Positions 38,501 through 52,883 of a DNA stretch of 64,000 bases are shown piece by piece (position 1 is the first letter of the stretch; each line of letters opens with the position of its first letter). A program made the position numbers and the translations under genes. This DNA comes from CAYXZQ01 sp964469935. GTDB taxonomy: Archaea > Nanobdellota > Nanobdellia > Woesearchaeales > DSVV01. The stretch is taken from assembly GCA_964469935.1 (NCBI GenBank), contig CAYXZQ010000001.1, forward strand, positions 28,868 through 92,867. Reading direction: 5' to 3'. Below the pieces are notes generated by a model. That model was not told where the DNA came from and searched no databases. It saw only the letters and a program-made list of their open reading frames with translations.

Positions 38501-41500
38501 CTTCAGCTGGTGGAACACGTCATGGAAGCAGAGGGAGCCCTTCACCCTAGAAGCGTCATCATACGCGAAACCCGACATCAGGATGACTGCGAAAGTAAAT
38601 TTCACGCAGCTTTTGAAGAACCTGTCGGTCTCGGGAATATTCGACATCAACTCGATAAGGGTCGTCGAGTACAGGAGCGACGGCTCTGCCAAGATCTACA
38701 ACGCCTCTGCCAAGGGAGACAACAAGTACCTCGTCCCGTTCAGGTTCAACCAGGCAGCTGGCTACAGCCAGACAAAGAACGCAGCAGGGATGATCGAGTG
38801 GATAATAAACGGCACCACCGAGGCTGACCAACAGAAATATTTCATGCTGTATTTCGACATAGAGGAGAGCGGGCTAAAACCCCCCATGTACGAGAGCCTT
38901 AAAAAGCCTGAAGACCTGATGGCCATCGGCCAGGAAAACGGTGAGATCTACTACATCCCCAGCTATGACAACAACACCTTCGGCCCCATGACATATGTGG
39001 ACGATCCCAATCCAGGCTTCAACGACCACATAAGGGGCATGGCAGTCGCGGATTTCGACAATGACGGGGACTACGATATTGTGACAGGGGCGACAAAGGA
39101 CACCAACTATGCCAAGTTCTATCTCTACAGGAACGATGGAGGGGGAGTATTCACCAAGTCTTATACGAGCGCACCCGTGGACATGAACGACGTGTATATC
39201 ATGGGCATGGCTACAGGGGACTTCAACAATGACGGGTTCATGGATTTCGCCGCAAGCGGAAACAACAACTACCTCTACCTGTTCCTGAACAACGGCGCTG
39301 GAGGGTTCAAAACTCCGACAAGGATCCCAAACACATATTCGGCCATCAGGGGCATGGATGGTGCCGATATCGACGGAGACGGCAACTACGATTTCATAAT
39401 GGCCATATCAGGCGGAGGCGGGGACATCTACTCAATGCTGGGGGACGGCGAGGGCGGATTCGTGCAGAATTACCTCATGGACCCTCCCGGGGGCAATCCT
39501 TATTGCATGGCTCTCGGAGACTATGACAACGACGGCATCCCAGACCTGATATATGGTGAGGACCCTGGAGGAGCCACAGTGTACTTCTTCAAGGGTCTAG
39601 GCGACGGGACATTCGACACTTCGGGAAGCGTCGTCGACACTGTCCCTAATTACCAGGGATGCGACGGCTACGACTTCAACGGGGACGGCAATCTCGACAT
39701 CGCAATGGTGCTCTACACATCGGACACTGCAAGGGTCTACTACGGAAACGGTGACGGCACTTTCGACACGTCATTTGTCACAGTCGGTGCACCCAATGAT
39801 GCATTTGGAATTGGCACCCCGGAATTCTACATCGGGAAGTTCACAAGGTCGCCGCCTCAGTCCAGGGCAGAGAGCGTGATACCATCCAGGATACTGAACA
39901 TAGGAGACACACAGTCAAGCTTCTTCCTGGATGTCTGGATAGAGAGATGGAACAACGTGACAAAGACATGGGGACTGTACAATGGAACCATCACAGGGCA
40001 GTACGACACGGTCCTCCTCAATTCCCTGTTAAACCTCAAGACAGAGTTCGCAACAGCAGGGAACTGGAACACGACCAACAGCTCGAAAGGCTGGTACAGG
40101 CTGCACGTGGACCTCCTGTCGGCATACAACCAGACCCTCGAGAACTGGGACGGGACATTCCAGAACGCTACATATAATTTCTCCATCTCGTCAGACAACT
40201 CAGGTCCTGACTATACCAATGTGGTAGTCGAGCCTAATCCTGACGGATACGCGATGGGAAACATCACGCTGCAGTGCGATGTGAGCGACATATCGGGTGT
40301 AGACACGATATGGGTCAACGTGACCCTGCCTGACAGCACCTGGGAATACGTCCCGATGAGCAACGCCTCGACAGGCTCGGCTGCCAGGTGGAGGGGATAT
40401 TTCAACGACACGTGGCTCTACGGCGACTATACAGTGAGCTTTATGGGCAATGACACGAACGGATTTGTCAGCGAGCATGACGAGATGCTGAAGATCCGCG
40501 GCAACGTGACAATCGGCTACAGCACCAAGAAGTCAATATACTATCCCAACCAAACAGTCGATCTCGATCTCCCTGCCTATGTCGAAGCTTTCCAAGACAC
40601 GAATTTCAGCTACTACCTCCAGATGGAGGTCGACTATTGGAACAGCACGACTGGAAGCTGGCAGCTTGTGAACGCGACCATCAACCATTCAGGCATGAGC
40701 GTGCTCCATGTTGGTGACATCCTCGACCTGGAATCCCTATGGAGCTCTGCAGGAGGATGGTACACGGGAAGCAATGCAAACGGAACTTACAGGATTTATA
40801 CTGCTCTCACTGCGGCTGACGGCAAGGTGCTTCAGAACCCTTCAGGCTCGTACATGAACTTCAGCTACCCCTTCCAGCTCAGGAACGAGACAGACCTCCC
40901 TGCTGTCAACTGGATAGGGATTAGCCCGGAAATGCCTGGATATGGTGAGGAGGTCGTAATATCGGCAAACATCACGGACCAGCAGCACATCGACAGCTCA
41001 TGGGTGAACATCACATATCCTGACGGCAAGAGCGCCAGGTTCAACATGACCAATGCATCAGCCGATATCTGGGCATACACTTTCAACGACACGTGGGAAC
41101 GGGGCTGGTACCACTTGACAGTATTCGGGGAAGACAACGACTCCTTCGTAGACTCCAGGGTAAGCGAATTCAACGTGAGTGCAGTGGTCGACGTCAGATT
41201 GAAGACAGTGATGGACACATATTACGAGAACCAGACAGTCGAGCTTGTCAGGAGCAAGTGGTTTGACGACAACTGGCACTACCAGGTGCCGTTCCTTGTC
41301 AACACGACCGCTTTCTGGAGGACAGAGTACGTGGTCGAGAAGGTCATCAACTTCACAGATCTCCTTCACAGCGTGGGATGCAACATGAGCTGCACATTCG
41401 ATGAGAACTCTGTCAGGATAATACCTTACGACGAGAACGGTGTGTTCATACCCTACAACACCACGAGGGACGACTACCCTGTGCAGTTCATAAAAGGGGC

Positions 41501-44500
41501 AGGATACGATGCGAACACCAATGCCTGGGGGACTGTGCTTGGCATATCCTACGGGACATTCCCGCCTGATTTTGTCGCATATTACGGAGGGTATTTCGAC
41601 ATCCTGGAGAACGGGGCAAAGAGCCCGACAGGGGACGATCCTCTGTTCTGGTTCTCTGACGATTTCGACGACGGGGACTTTGTCGGGTGGATAGAGTCGC
41701 CTGTGAATTCCTCGTATGTCAATTTTACAGAGCCGCCTTTCACAGGCTCGTACTCGGACACGTTCCTCAACGGCTCATCAGGCGCAGTTGAGCTCACGCC
41801 GGGCTTTCCCAGCGGTACATACACATCACCTATATTCGATGCAGGCGAGGTCATGCCATGGCACAATGTGACCTGGACAGACAACGGGATAGGGGAGCTG
41901 ATGCTCCAGGCAAGGAGCTGCAACGACCCTGCATGCACAGGCGAGCCTTTCCAGAACTTCGGGAACACTTCTCCCCAGACCCTGACTCTGCCGGACAACG
42001 AGTATGTCCAGTACAGGTTCCAGTTCACAGAGGACGGGCTGTCGAGGTCACCGAGCCTGTACTCTGCCGGCGTATATGGAGGCATCCTGCCATCCTCAAG
42101 CCACTTCAAGAGCCCGCCTGACTCTATCCTCGAGGGAGACGGCAACCCGGCAAGCCTGTCGAAGGTCTCTGCCGACGACAGTGTCTGGGAAGGGCTGGAC
42201 CTCATACAGGGTCAGTGGGACTATCTCGAGCTCAACTGGAGCTTCAGCATCCCTGACGATTCAGAGCTCACAGTAGCAAGCTTCTCTGTGGACCACCATT
42301 ACGATGGTGGTCTGAATGCCATAAACGATACGAGGCTCGAGTGGTTCAACGGCACAGGCTATGAGGAGATCTGCAACGGTGACATAAACGTGCATATGCT
42401 CAATGACGTGACAGACACCTGCAACCTGATGAACTACGGCATCGACACCACTGCGAAGGCACAGAACATCTCTCTCAGGCTCTACTACCACAAGAGACTC
42501 CCATGGGGCGACGCGCAGGTGGATTCAACCCTCATAACGATAGGAGCCACGTCTTCAGGCGACACTGTGGACTGGAACGCAAGCACGGGCAGCGCCATAG
42601 CCACCGGCTCTGGAAAGTCCTCGCTCGAATACTACATAGGGGATTTCGCAGGCCAGTACAACATCAGTGCGGACATTTATACGGCATCTCCAGGCAAGGT
42701 CGGGCTCCAGTTCAGGGCAAAGGACTATGACGACTACTACATGTGCTACCTCGACAACACCACATCCGAGACGGGGATGGAAAGGGTGAGCGGGATACAG
42801 AAGTACAACCTTGACAGCCAGGCAGGAAGCTACTCTGCGCAGTGGTACCACTTAAATATAGAGGTAGGGACCCAGACCCTGGACAACCTCACATGCTACC
42901 TGGACGGTGTGAAGATTGCGAACGCCATAAACGACACCTGGACGCATGGGACAGTCGGGCTGTTCGTGGACGATGCGAACGGGACAAAATTCGACAATGT
43001 CAGCATATACAGGATGAAGCCCTCGGATGACCAGGGAGTGCCCATAGACATCGCGCTGCAGCCTGTGGTCACGATCAACCAGTACAACCCTGTCAACAAC
43101 TCGATCGCGTACAATCTCGGCGGGACGAATGTCTACGGCTACTATCTCATGCGCGTCGACTTCTGGAACAGCACGCTTGCTGCATGGCAGACAATCAACG
43201 TGACTGCAGACGAGACAACGCCCAGGTCCCTTCTCCAGCCGCCATACTCGTTCAGGGACCTGGAGAGGATCTGGACAGAGCACGGCCAGTGGTTCACCGA
43301 CAGCTATGTCAACGGCACATACAGGGTCTATGCTGCAATCAGGCAGCCCAACGGCTCGATACTCGTCAACAACAACGGCAGCCTCATGGAGGGCTATTAT
43401 AATTTCACGATAGACTACGACACCTACGGGCCTACAATATACAATTTCACATTCACGCCCACAGTAACAGGATACAACGGGACAATCACTATGACTGCTG
43501 TCGCATCCGACGACACAGGCATCGACACTGTCTGGCTCAACATCACCCATCCTGACAATACGACAGTCGAGATAATACCCATGAGCATAAAATCTGCTGA
43601 GCACACCACCAACTACGACATCAACACCTATGCCTACAACTTCTCCTCATGGGACAGAGGAACCTACAACCTTACACTCTGGGCCTCGGACATCAACGGC
43701 TACATGTCGCACACGCCGACATACCAGTTCCATATAAGCGCAAACCAGACAGTGCATGTCAGGACAGAGCTCGACAACTACACCCCGCTGTATTTCGTGA
43801 ACCTGTCCGACGACTCGATAATAAACAATACCGGCATGACAGACAACCTATTCAGGATGGTGATGATCATGCAGAACTGGACCGGAAGCTCTTGGGATAC
43901 CCTGTCTGTCGTGATGAACCACTCCTCAGGCCTCAACCATTCAGAATATGTGGACATGCATGACCACTGGCTGGACAACGGAGGATGGCATACCCTGGAG
44001 AGCAACGGCTGGAGAAGGGTGTACATCGCGCTGACAGACGACGACGGCAACGTGCTCACGAGCGATGACGGGAGCCTGTGGGAGTCGTACTACAATTTCA
44101 GCGTGATTTCCGACACAGAGCCGCCTGTGATAACCAGCCCCTGGTTCGCCCCTGAAACGACTGTCGGATACGGCAACAACATAACCATGTATTTCAATGT
44201 CACAGACAACGGAAACCTAGACAGGGTCTCGCTCAACATAACATACCCTGGCGGAGCAAGCATGCTGATACAGAACATGACGCCGTACCAGGGCGACACT
44301 TACAGATACGAGTTCAACGACACCTGGCACTTCGGGGACTACAACGCGACTGTGTATGCGAATGACACCTCGTCGAACTACGCCAACACATCGGCGATAT
44401 TCAGGGCATCTGTGAACGTGACGATGGACATATCCACATTCAAGGACATCTACCAGCATGACGAGATGGTCGAGCTGACAAGCCCGTACGCGTGGTGGAA

Positions 44501-47500
44501 CTCAAGCTGGGGTTACAGGGTGCCTGTGAAGCTCAACAAGACAGATTTCGACAGGACGGACCTGTATCTCATCGAGACATTCAACTTCACCCAGTACCTT
44601 GCGAACCTGGGGATTACCGGGACCATGGACACTGACTCCATCAGGGTCGTGGAGTACTATGAGAACGGCAGCATGAAGACCTACAATAGTTCCCAGCCGG
44701 GAGACAGGGAGTACGAGGTGCCTTTCAAGAGCTGGCAGGACTCTAACTTCGATTCCATAACCAACGCAGTCTACAGGCTGAGGTTCAGGGCCGACGGGGA
44801 GACACCTGCAAACTCAGAGAGGGTCTTCCAGGTATACTTCGACATCATCGAGTCAGGGGCGAAGCCTGCAGAGACATTCGACATGGTCGAGCCTAAGAAG
44901 TTCATAATGCTGGCCCGCGACGACAACAGGCACGAGTACTTCGAGATAATGCCTGACGGCTCTCTCAGCGGTCCGATGACCTGGTACCCACCCATCGACA
45001 AGGGCTCGCAGGGCAGGGATGTAGGCATCGCAGATTTCGACCATGACAATGACTATGATGTCGTGGACGGGGCAGACGGGACACTGTTCTATGAAGAGAA
45101 CACGAATCCGGCAACGATAAACTTCACAGACAGGGGGATCATCGGTAACGAGATAGGTCCGTTCGGGACCTACATAATGGGCATGGCCACAGGCGATTTC
45201 AACTACGACGGGAACATGGACGTTGTCGCCGGCGGAAACAACAATGTCTACCAGGTCTATTTCGGCTACGGCAACGGCTCGTTCTGGAACAAGACAATCC
45301 CATACACGTTCGGTGGAAACTCGAGAGGCAAGGATGCGGCTGATTTCAACAATGACCAGAAGCTCGACTTCGTGAGCTCGAGAAGCGACGGCAGGACCTA
45401 TCTATTCACCAACGACGGCGAGGGGAATTTCACGGTGAGCTACCTCTTCGACAATGGCGGGGACGCCTACTGTGTCGCAGCAGGCGATTTCAACAATGAC
45501 GGGAATGCGGACATCATAAAGGATGTCGGCAACAGCAACCAGTTCCAGTACTACAAGGGCAACGGCGACGGGACATTCCAGCCGTTCGTGAACGTCTTCA
45601 CTGCATCCGGCTCGAACTACTTCGGCTGCGATGCATACGACCTCGACGACGACGGCAACCTGGACATGATATACACCAGGGGAAACACGGGAGAGCTCTT
45701 CACGAGGATGGGCAACGGGGACGGGACATTCGGGGCCGAGACCCTTGTCTATGACTCGCCCTACAACGCGATATACGGCCTTGCAGCGCCGAACGAGTAT
45801 GTCAGGAGCTTCGCTTACCAGCTCAATGTCGGGACTCTGGCAGAGACCCAGGTACCCTCCAGGGCGCTCGATTCAGGGCAGACAGGATTCTACTCCTATC
45901 TGCTGCTGCAGGTCCAGAACTGGACAGGCTCGGGCTGGAACAACGTCGACACGATAGTCAACGAATCGACAGCAAGGCAACTAGCAGGCAACCAGCTAAT
46001 CGACTTCAGGGAGGCTTTCGACTCCGCAGGCAACTGGAACACAAGCAAGCATTCCTACGGCCTCTACAGGGCGTACGCTGAGCTCAGGAACATCTACGGC
46101 CAGGTTCTGCAGCAAGACAACGGGAGCTATATCAACGCTTCGCACGAATTCAACATAAGCGCCGACACCATCCCGCCCAATATAAGCCAGGTAGTAGTCA
46201 ACCCTGCAGTCACAGGCTACGGCAACAACATCACGATAGCCATCTACACTTCGGAGCCTGACGGCGACTCCTCATGGCTCAACATCACAGAGCCCGACGG
46301 CACTTCGAGCGTCAAGGATCTGGACAGGATAACCTCATTCCAGTTCAGTACGACAGTCAACGATACATGGCAGTGGGGCAGGTACAACATCACCATATAC
46401 GTCAACGACACCAACGGCAACATCGCCTCGGTGAACACTTCGTTCTCGATAAAGGCAAACACCACCATGCAGGTTGCGACGCTCAAGGACATATATCTCC
46501 ATGAGGAGCTCGTCGAGCTCTCATCACCGTTCGAGTGGTGGAACAGCTCATGGGCCTACAGGTTCCCGCTGACCCTGGACCCGTCGCCGAACGTGCGCCA
46601 CAACGTCGTCATCGACGAGGACATCAACTTCTCGGAAAAGTTCAGCGAGCTGGGCCTGAGCAGGACCCTCGACATTGATTCCATACGCGTGGTGGGGTAT
46701 CTGACGAACGGCTCTGCTATCGTCTACAACGCCAGCGCCTCAGGGGACAACAGATACATCGTGCCTTCGAAAACCTCCACAGACACCGGCTACGACTCGG
46801 TATCCAACGCCATCGCCCATGTGAGCTTCCTCGTAAACGGCACGATCAACGCAAACTCGGAGAGATACTTCATAATTTACTTCGACGCAGAGGAGAACGG
46901 CAACAAGGCTGCAGGCATGAGCTCCAAGGTCAAGAGCAGGGAGTGCGACGAGCACTTCATCATAACAGGCGACAGGAACGGCGATCTCTACTACATAAGG
47001 AGCTACGACAACGGCTCGTTCGGGCCGCAGCAGTACGTGGGCAACTCCGACACCAACACATGGGGCGTGGGGATAGCGGACTTCGACAACGACGGGGACT
47101 GCGACTTCGTCACAGGCGGAAACTCTGGGTTCATCGACTACTGGCAGAAGACAGGGGCAGGGGACAGCTTCAGCGTGACAGACGACGCCTTCAGCTTCAC
47201 TGACAGCGGCTACGGCATGGACATTGCGACAGGCGATTTCAACAACGACGGCAACATGGACTTCTTCATAACAGGGAACAACAACCAGGGAGAGGTCTTC
47301 CTGGGTGACGGCACAGGAAATTTCCCAAAGACATACACGATGACGATGCCCGGCACAGGCAGGGGCAAGGATGCTGTCGACATCAACAACGACGGCAAGC
47401 TTGATTTCGTGTTCGGAAACTCTGTGGGGAACATCTACTGGTTCGAGGGCGAGGGCAACGGCTCGTTCGTCGAGCATGACACTGGCTGGGACATAGGCGA

Positions 47501-50500
47501 CGTCGCTTACGGGCTGCTCTCTTCAGACATCGACGGCGACGGCAATGCCGACATCTGCGCTGCTGCGTCAGATGCGAGGATCTACTGCGCCCTCGGAAAC
47601 GGGGACGGGACATTCGGCACGCCGTATTACACCGGAAGGGACCCGGGCAACTATGCGCCCATGGACGCCTACGATTTCGACGGCGACAGGGACATGGACA
47701 TCGTGGCCAACTATTACTCGGCTGAACAGGTATATGTCTATCTCAACAACGGGGACGGGACATTCACAAACTACCCATCAAACCCTATAGGCCCCGCTGC
47801 CGGTACAGACAGGATGGGCGTGGCCGCGCCTGACGAGATATTCGCCCAGAGCGCGACCCAGGGAACCCCTGACATGAAAGCAGTGACATCCATTGTGAGC
47901 GCAGGCAGGAACGTGGGCTCGACAGACATGAACTACTTCCTGACCATGGCAATCGACTTCAACAACTCAGGCTGGAAGAACATGGATACGACAGTCAACG
48001 ACACAGGGATGATGAACATGAGAAGCCTGGGAACAAACAGCCTGATAAATTTCAAGGAGATATTCTCGTCTGTAGGCAACTGGAACACGACGAACAGCAC
48101 CTACGGCATCTACAGGGTCTTCATAAGCCTCAGGGACCCATGGGGAGGCATACTCAAGAACGACGACCACAGCGACATGTCCGCCTATTACGTGTTCAAC
48201 ATAAGCCCTGACACGACCCCTCCGAACATCACTTCCTTCACTGTCCAGCCGAACATGACGGGCTTCGGCAGCAATATAACCGCGGAGATAACAGTGCTTG
48301 ACCAGTCGGCGATAAGCCAGGCATGGGCCAATGTCACGTTCCCGGACAACAGCACTGCAAGATACGACCTTACACCCATCACGCAGCTCAGGTACCGCCT
48401 GGTCTTCGGCGACACCTGGCAGAAGGGCACCTATAACATAACGGTGTTCGTAAACGACACCTCAGGCAACACCAACAACATCTGGGGGACGGCAGCAGTA
48501 AAAGCCAATTCAACATCCCAGCTCTTCACAGTCAAGGACGAGTATTACAGCAACGAGATGGTTAGACTGACCCATACTACACCTTGGTGGGACAACGACT
48601 GGCATTACAGGGTGGGTGTGAGCGTGAACACCGGCTACGCGCCGAGGGGCAACAACACCATTGTGAAGCAGCTCATAAACTTCACCGATCTCATCACGCA
48701 GCTGGGAGTATCAGGAACAGTGGACCAAAACTCCATCAGGGTGACTGACTTCGACGGGAACGAGATGTCAAGCGACGTCGTGAGATGGCTGACAACCGGG
48801 ACAGGGATGGTGAGATGGAAGATATCGCAGGGGCCGATGCTCGAGAAGGAGAAGACATATACATATTACGTCTACTTCGACACGAATGCGAACGGCCCGA
48901 AATCTCCCTCGAGCTTCACCATGCCGAAAGAATACATCATCTGCTCAGGATCGAATTCATACGCAACAGCGGACTACCATCACGCCTACAGCCTCTACAA
49001 CGGCAGCTTCGGCACCTGGACAGACGAGAACATCAACGGCTACCAGAGAAGGGTGCACATCGCCGACTTCGACAACGACGGGGACTATGACTTCTTCCTC
49101 TCGGACGATTATGCGAACAAGTTCAGATACTGGCAGAACAACGGCGACTCATCCTGGGATTTCACAAACACTTTCGACTACAGTGACCCGGGAACCTGGG
49201 GAGGGATGTGCCAGGGTGACTTCAACGAGGACGGTTACCTAGACCTCATGGTGGAGCAGTCGGGAGGGGAACTCGTGCTCCTGCAGAACAAGGGCGACGG
49301 CTCTTTCACCCAGAAGGACACAGGGTTTGACGCAGGAACGGGCGGAGAGAGGCAGGTCGCATGCGGGGACTTCAACGGCGACGGTCACATGGATGTTATT
49401 GCCAACACCCAGAACAGGCTCACCTACCTCTACCTCGGCAACGGCAATGGCGGGCTTGCGGACGCAGGAGCGATAAACAACCGCAACCTCGACAGCCATG
49501 CGATGTTCGCAGTGGACTACGACCACGATGGGGACCTTGACGTGTTCATAACCAACGGAGCAGGTTACGTATACCTGTACAGGAACCAGGGGACGGGCAC
49601 CTTCGACGAGATACTCATAAACACTGGCACAGGTCTTGACATCAACGACTATGGCGACGGAAGCGTCTGGGACTTCAACAACGACGGGATGCTCGACATA
49701 AGCAGGGGCAGCTGGAACACAAACCCGAGCCAGCCTGGGATAAACTTCGGGAACGGCAACCCGTCGAACAACTACGGCTTCGACGACGAGACGATACTCA
49801 CGACCCTCGACGACGCCCATCACATGGACTGCTCAGGGCCTGAATATCTCCAGGGCATCACAATCACGACAGGTATTCCTGACTACTCGGCAGAGAGCGC
49901 AGGCCAGACCAACACCAACTCCTCGTACACCCTGAACACCGGCTCGACTACATTCTTCCCGAAGCTATTAATACAGGTCCAGCACTTCAACGGAAGCGGC
50001 TGGAACCTGGTGGACACTGTCGTCAACACGAGCTACGGGCTTGACCCGAACCAGCTTCTCAACCTCAGGGCTGTCTTCAATGCCTGGGGCGCATGGAACA
50101 CGACCAACAGCTCGAACGGGACATACAGGATATATCTCCAGCTCAGCTCAAGTGCAGGAGACGTACTCCAGAACGAGGACGGTACATACATGAACGCGAG
50201 CTACGTATTCTCAGTCCTCAAGGACGAGGAATCGCCGAAATACACTGACTACGGCCAGATCCCGCCTGGAAGGATATACATCGGCCAGAACGTGACATAC
50301 TACTCGCATTGGACAGACAATTACGATCTCGGCCGGTCCTGGCTCTCGTCGAACGAGACAGGGAGCTGGAGCGACAGCACACTTGCAGGCCCTATCAACA
50401 TTACAGGGAACAGCTCGTGGGCGAACTTCTCTGTCAATATCAACACATCGATATTCCCGGGAATGCTTGGGTGGAGGATTTATGCCGAGGACTATTACGA

Positions 50501-52415
50501 GAACATGAACGCGACCCCAGCAACCCAGACAGAGGTCTGGTCATGGGCCACGCTGAACCAGTCAAAGGTGAGCTCTAACGCAGTTTATACCTTCGAGGAC
50601 CTAACCATCAAGTGCCAGGTCGTCGACTACAACTACTCCATGGCGAGGGCAGGAGTCAACGTGACATTCGACACTGACTTCTATGCTGGCATCGGCTCTG
50701 CAATAACCGACAGCAACGGCTGGGCCACATTGGTGTTCCAGTACAAGGATGCTGCTGGAGAGGACAACATCCACTGCAGGCTCGCAGACCAGAGATTCTT
50801 CAACGCCACAGGCACTACAGTTAGGAACATGACGGTCAATGTAACGTCATCCCTCGCCTACCTGAACATCTGGGACACCGCGGACATCCCGAACAGGACC
50901 AGGTACCAGTACGACCCGGTGACATTCTACGCGAACTACACAGACCAGTACGGCTACGTGATAAACGGGAGCTGCAACATCTCCGTGGATCACGGTCCGG
51001 CGCATAACATGTCCCACAACATGTCCTCTGGCTTCTACGAATACGAGACATCCTTCAACAGGACAGGCACATATTACTGGGAGGTCGCATGCATATCTAA
51101 CGTGTCCCTTCTCATATCCAGGAACACGACAGTCGTGATAAACGACTCGCTCGGTCCTGTGATACATCTCGAGTCGCCGAAGAACAACACCAACATCACT
51201 GCAGGCAAGGTGCTATTCTACTTCAACGCAACCGACCCGAACGGCATCGTGAACTGCTCTCTGATACTCGACGGAGCAATCTATGCGACAAAGACCGGGA
51301 TCATCCTGAACACGACACAGAACTTCACGACGCTTGGACTGATGCCGGGCATCTACAACTGGAGCGTGAACTGCACTGATAACAGCAGCCTGAAGAACGA
51401 AGGCTCGTCCGGTGTGTACAACCTCTCGATAATGGGCGCGCTCCTCAACTTCACATGGGCCACCTATCCAACGACAGTCTACAGGAATGACGTGAACAGG
51501 GTCTTCAGCGTGAATGTGACAAACATCGGCAACAAGAACGCAACAAACCTAAATGTGACCCTGATCCTGCCCTACAACTGGTCATTCGCATCCGGCAACA
51601 CGAGCATGGTGAACCTGGGCCTGCTGATGATCAACGAGAGCAGGACCGTGACGTGGCATGTGAATATAGGCTCGAACGCGACATTCGGGATGATGATAAT
51701 CAATGCAACAGCCAATGCGACAGGCAAGACCAACGCCAACCAGACAGCATACGTCTCTGTCGGGGGGGTCGATCTTTCGGTTACAGGCATTTTTTGGCCT
51801 GCGACAGGCTCATGCACATATGACACAATGATACCTGTGCGCGCGAACATCACTAACCTTGGCGACAACATATCCTCGTTCCAGGCAATGTTGGAGATAA
51901 ACGGCATTTACTATGACAGCCGGCTGTTCCAAAACATATCCCAGGGGCAGAACATGACTGCCACTTTCACATGGAAGCCTATGACAGAAGGCCTCTTCAA
52001 CATCACCGTCTTCGCCAACCAGACAAGTGACGGCAACCACGCAAACGACAGGAAATCAGTGTTTGTCACAAAGTATTTCATCAACATCACGGTCGAGTCG
52101 AGGTTGGCCACAGAAGGCAATTCCTTCAACGAGACAATACATGCAAGGAACAATGTCAACTGCTCGTCTGGCAAGTCTGTCAGGGTCTATGCATTCACTG
52201 ACAGGGATTTCAACGCAAGCTCTTTCCTCAAGGTGCCTGAATACAATACGACAGTGAGCGGAGCTGCCTTCGGCCTTGCGCACGACGGCACTGCATACTT
52301 CTGGAGCTTCAACATGACGGCTTTCAGCGAATTCAGGACAAGCTACCTGCTCACACCGGATGTCCAGGACTTCCACAGCACGAGCAACATCGTCGTGGGT
52401 GCCGACCCGAAGTAG
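23564..52415 (+). CDS. Giant secreted surface protein 2 (at least ~9,580 aa, spans an assembly gap)
   Basis: ATG 23564 follows the recombinase-like gene by 1 nt. Residues 1 to about 34 are a signal peptide ending 'AIPAHSA'. The reading frame is open to the gap (25171-25270) and continues in another frame after it to TAG 52413. Since 100 N is a placeholder length, I treat it as one gene. Order: Ig-like domains; a first DUF2341 (26040); an Asn/Thr/Gly linker; a 'VEWVTPRLSEEEF' domain (about 27880-28050) shared with giant protein 3; a LamG-like region (28450-29090); more Ig-like domains; DUF2341 (about 30590). From about 32.2 kb there are repeated units of DUF2341, FG-GAP/VCBS propeller and Ig-like domains. 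At the end are Ig-like and CARDB-like domains (about 51770-52060). There is no membrane helix or sorting motif at the C-terminus. NxS/T sequons are dense. Predicted mass is around 1 MDa. Confidence 0.85.
25171..25270. other. Assembly gap (100 N)
   Basis: Exactly 100 N, a scaffolding placeholder of unknown true length. Sequence on both sides encodes the same kind of Ig-like surface protein, but in frames 1 nt apart if 100 were literal. Confidence 0.98.
32226..50220 (+). repeat. Eight DUF2341-led super-repeats inside giant protein 2
   Basis: Units begin at a 'PFxWWxSxWxYR' motif near 32226, 34301, 36402, 38498, 41251, 44481, 46527 and 48571. Six of the units are about 2.04-2.10 kb long (about 690 aa). 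Each has a DUF2341 module ('NSIRVVEY' and 'RYFxxYFD' signatures) and a propeller with several D-x-[DN]-x-D-G-x-x-D calcium motifs ('ADIDNDGNMDLV'). One or two Ig-like domains with 'GNWNTTN' and 'NDTWQWGDYN' motifs follow. The unit at 41251 has a LamG-like domain in place of the propeller. Two longer spacings contain extra Ig-like domains. Confidence 0.85.
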
Positions 52416-52435
52416 GGCGCAAGTAATGACCAATC

Positions 52436-52444
52436 CCTTTTTTC
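52436..52444 (+). terminator. Oligo-T terminator after giant protein 2
   Basis: CCCTTTTTTC begins about 20 nt after the stop codon, matching archaeal U-rich termination. Confidence 0.4.
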
Positions 52445-52451
52445 ATATTGT

Positions 52452-52784
52452 TCAAAGAGACCTGGTTTCAATCCTGAACAGCTCGTTCTGCTCTACCAGT
52501 TTTGCATTCTCCTTTCGAAATACATCATCTGCCTTCAATGTCAATAGAATCACCATCTCGTTAAGACCATCGTATCTCAGCTGGACTTCATCTGAACCAT
52601 TGGCAGATACCATGGCTCCTCTATACAATTCTGGTTCTTTGAGAGCATCAGGCACTTCATTTTCGTAAGCAAATATATATTCCTGGATCCCTTCCTCTGA
52701 GGATGGTACGTAGGCTATCCTATCGATGGACTGGACAAGGTTTCTGCCATAAAGTCCTGATTGCTGGCTGAATATGAACTTCAT
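52452..52784 (-). CDS. Small protein of unknown function between giant protein 2 and archaellin 2
   Basis: A 110-residue, acidic, apparently soluble protein with no signal peptide or membrane helix. I recognise no family. 'YGRNLVQSIDRIAYVPSSEE' near the start and 'FRKENAKLVEQNELFRIETR' near the end suggest a mixed alpha/beta fold with a helical tail. A good TATA box (CTATATAAATAAC, about 52804-52816) lies about 26 nt before the ATG, so the mRNA is probably leaderless and the gene is likely real. It stands alone, convergent to the giant gene and 99 nt after the end of archaellin 2. Confidence 0.6.
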   Translation of the reverse strand: MKFIFSQQSGLYGRNLVQSIDRIAYVPSSEEGIQEYIFAYENEVPDALKEPELYRGAMVSANGSDEVQLRYDGLNEMVILLTLKADDVFRKENAKLVEQNELFRIETRSL

Positions 52785-52883
52785 AATACCACTAATTAGT
52801 AGTTATTTATATAGTTTTCTATCGAGTGCCGGGTCCTGGATCACAAACGAAAATCACGATACTTAGAAGAAAAAGAATTCTAT

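Noticed and set aside
32226..50220. Integrin-alpha homology because of FG-GAP-like repeats
   Set aside because: FG-GAP/VCBS propellers are widespread in prokaryotic surface proteins. No integrin-specific I-domain or transmembrane tail is present.
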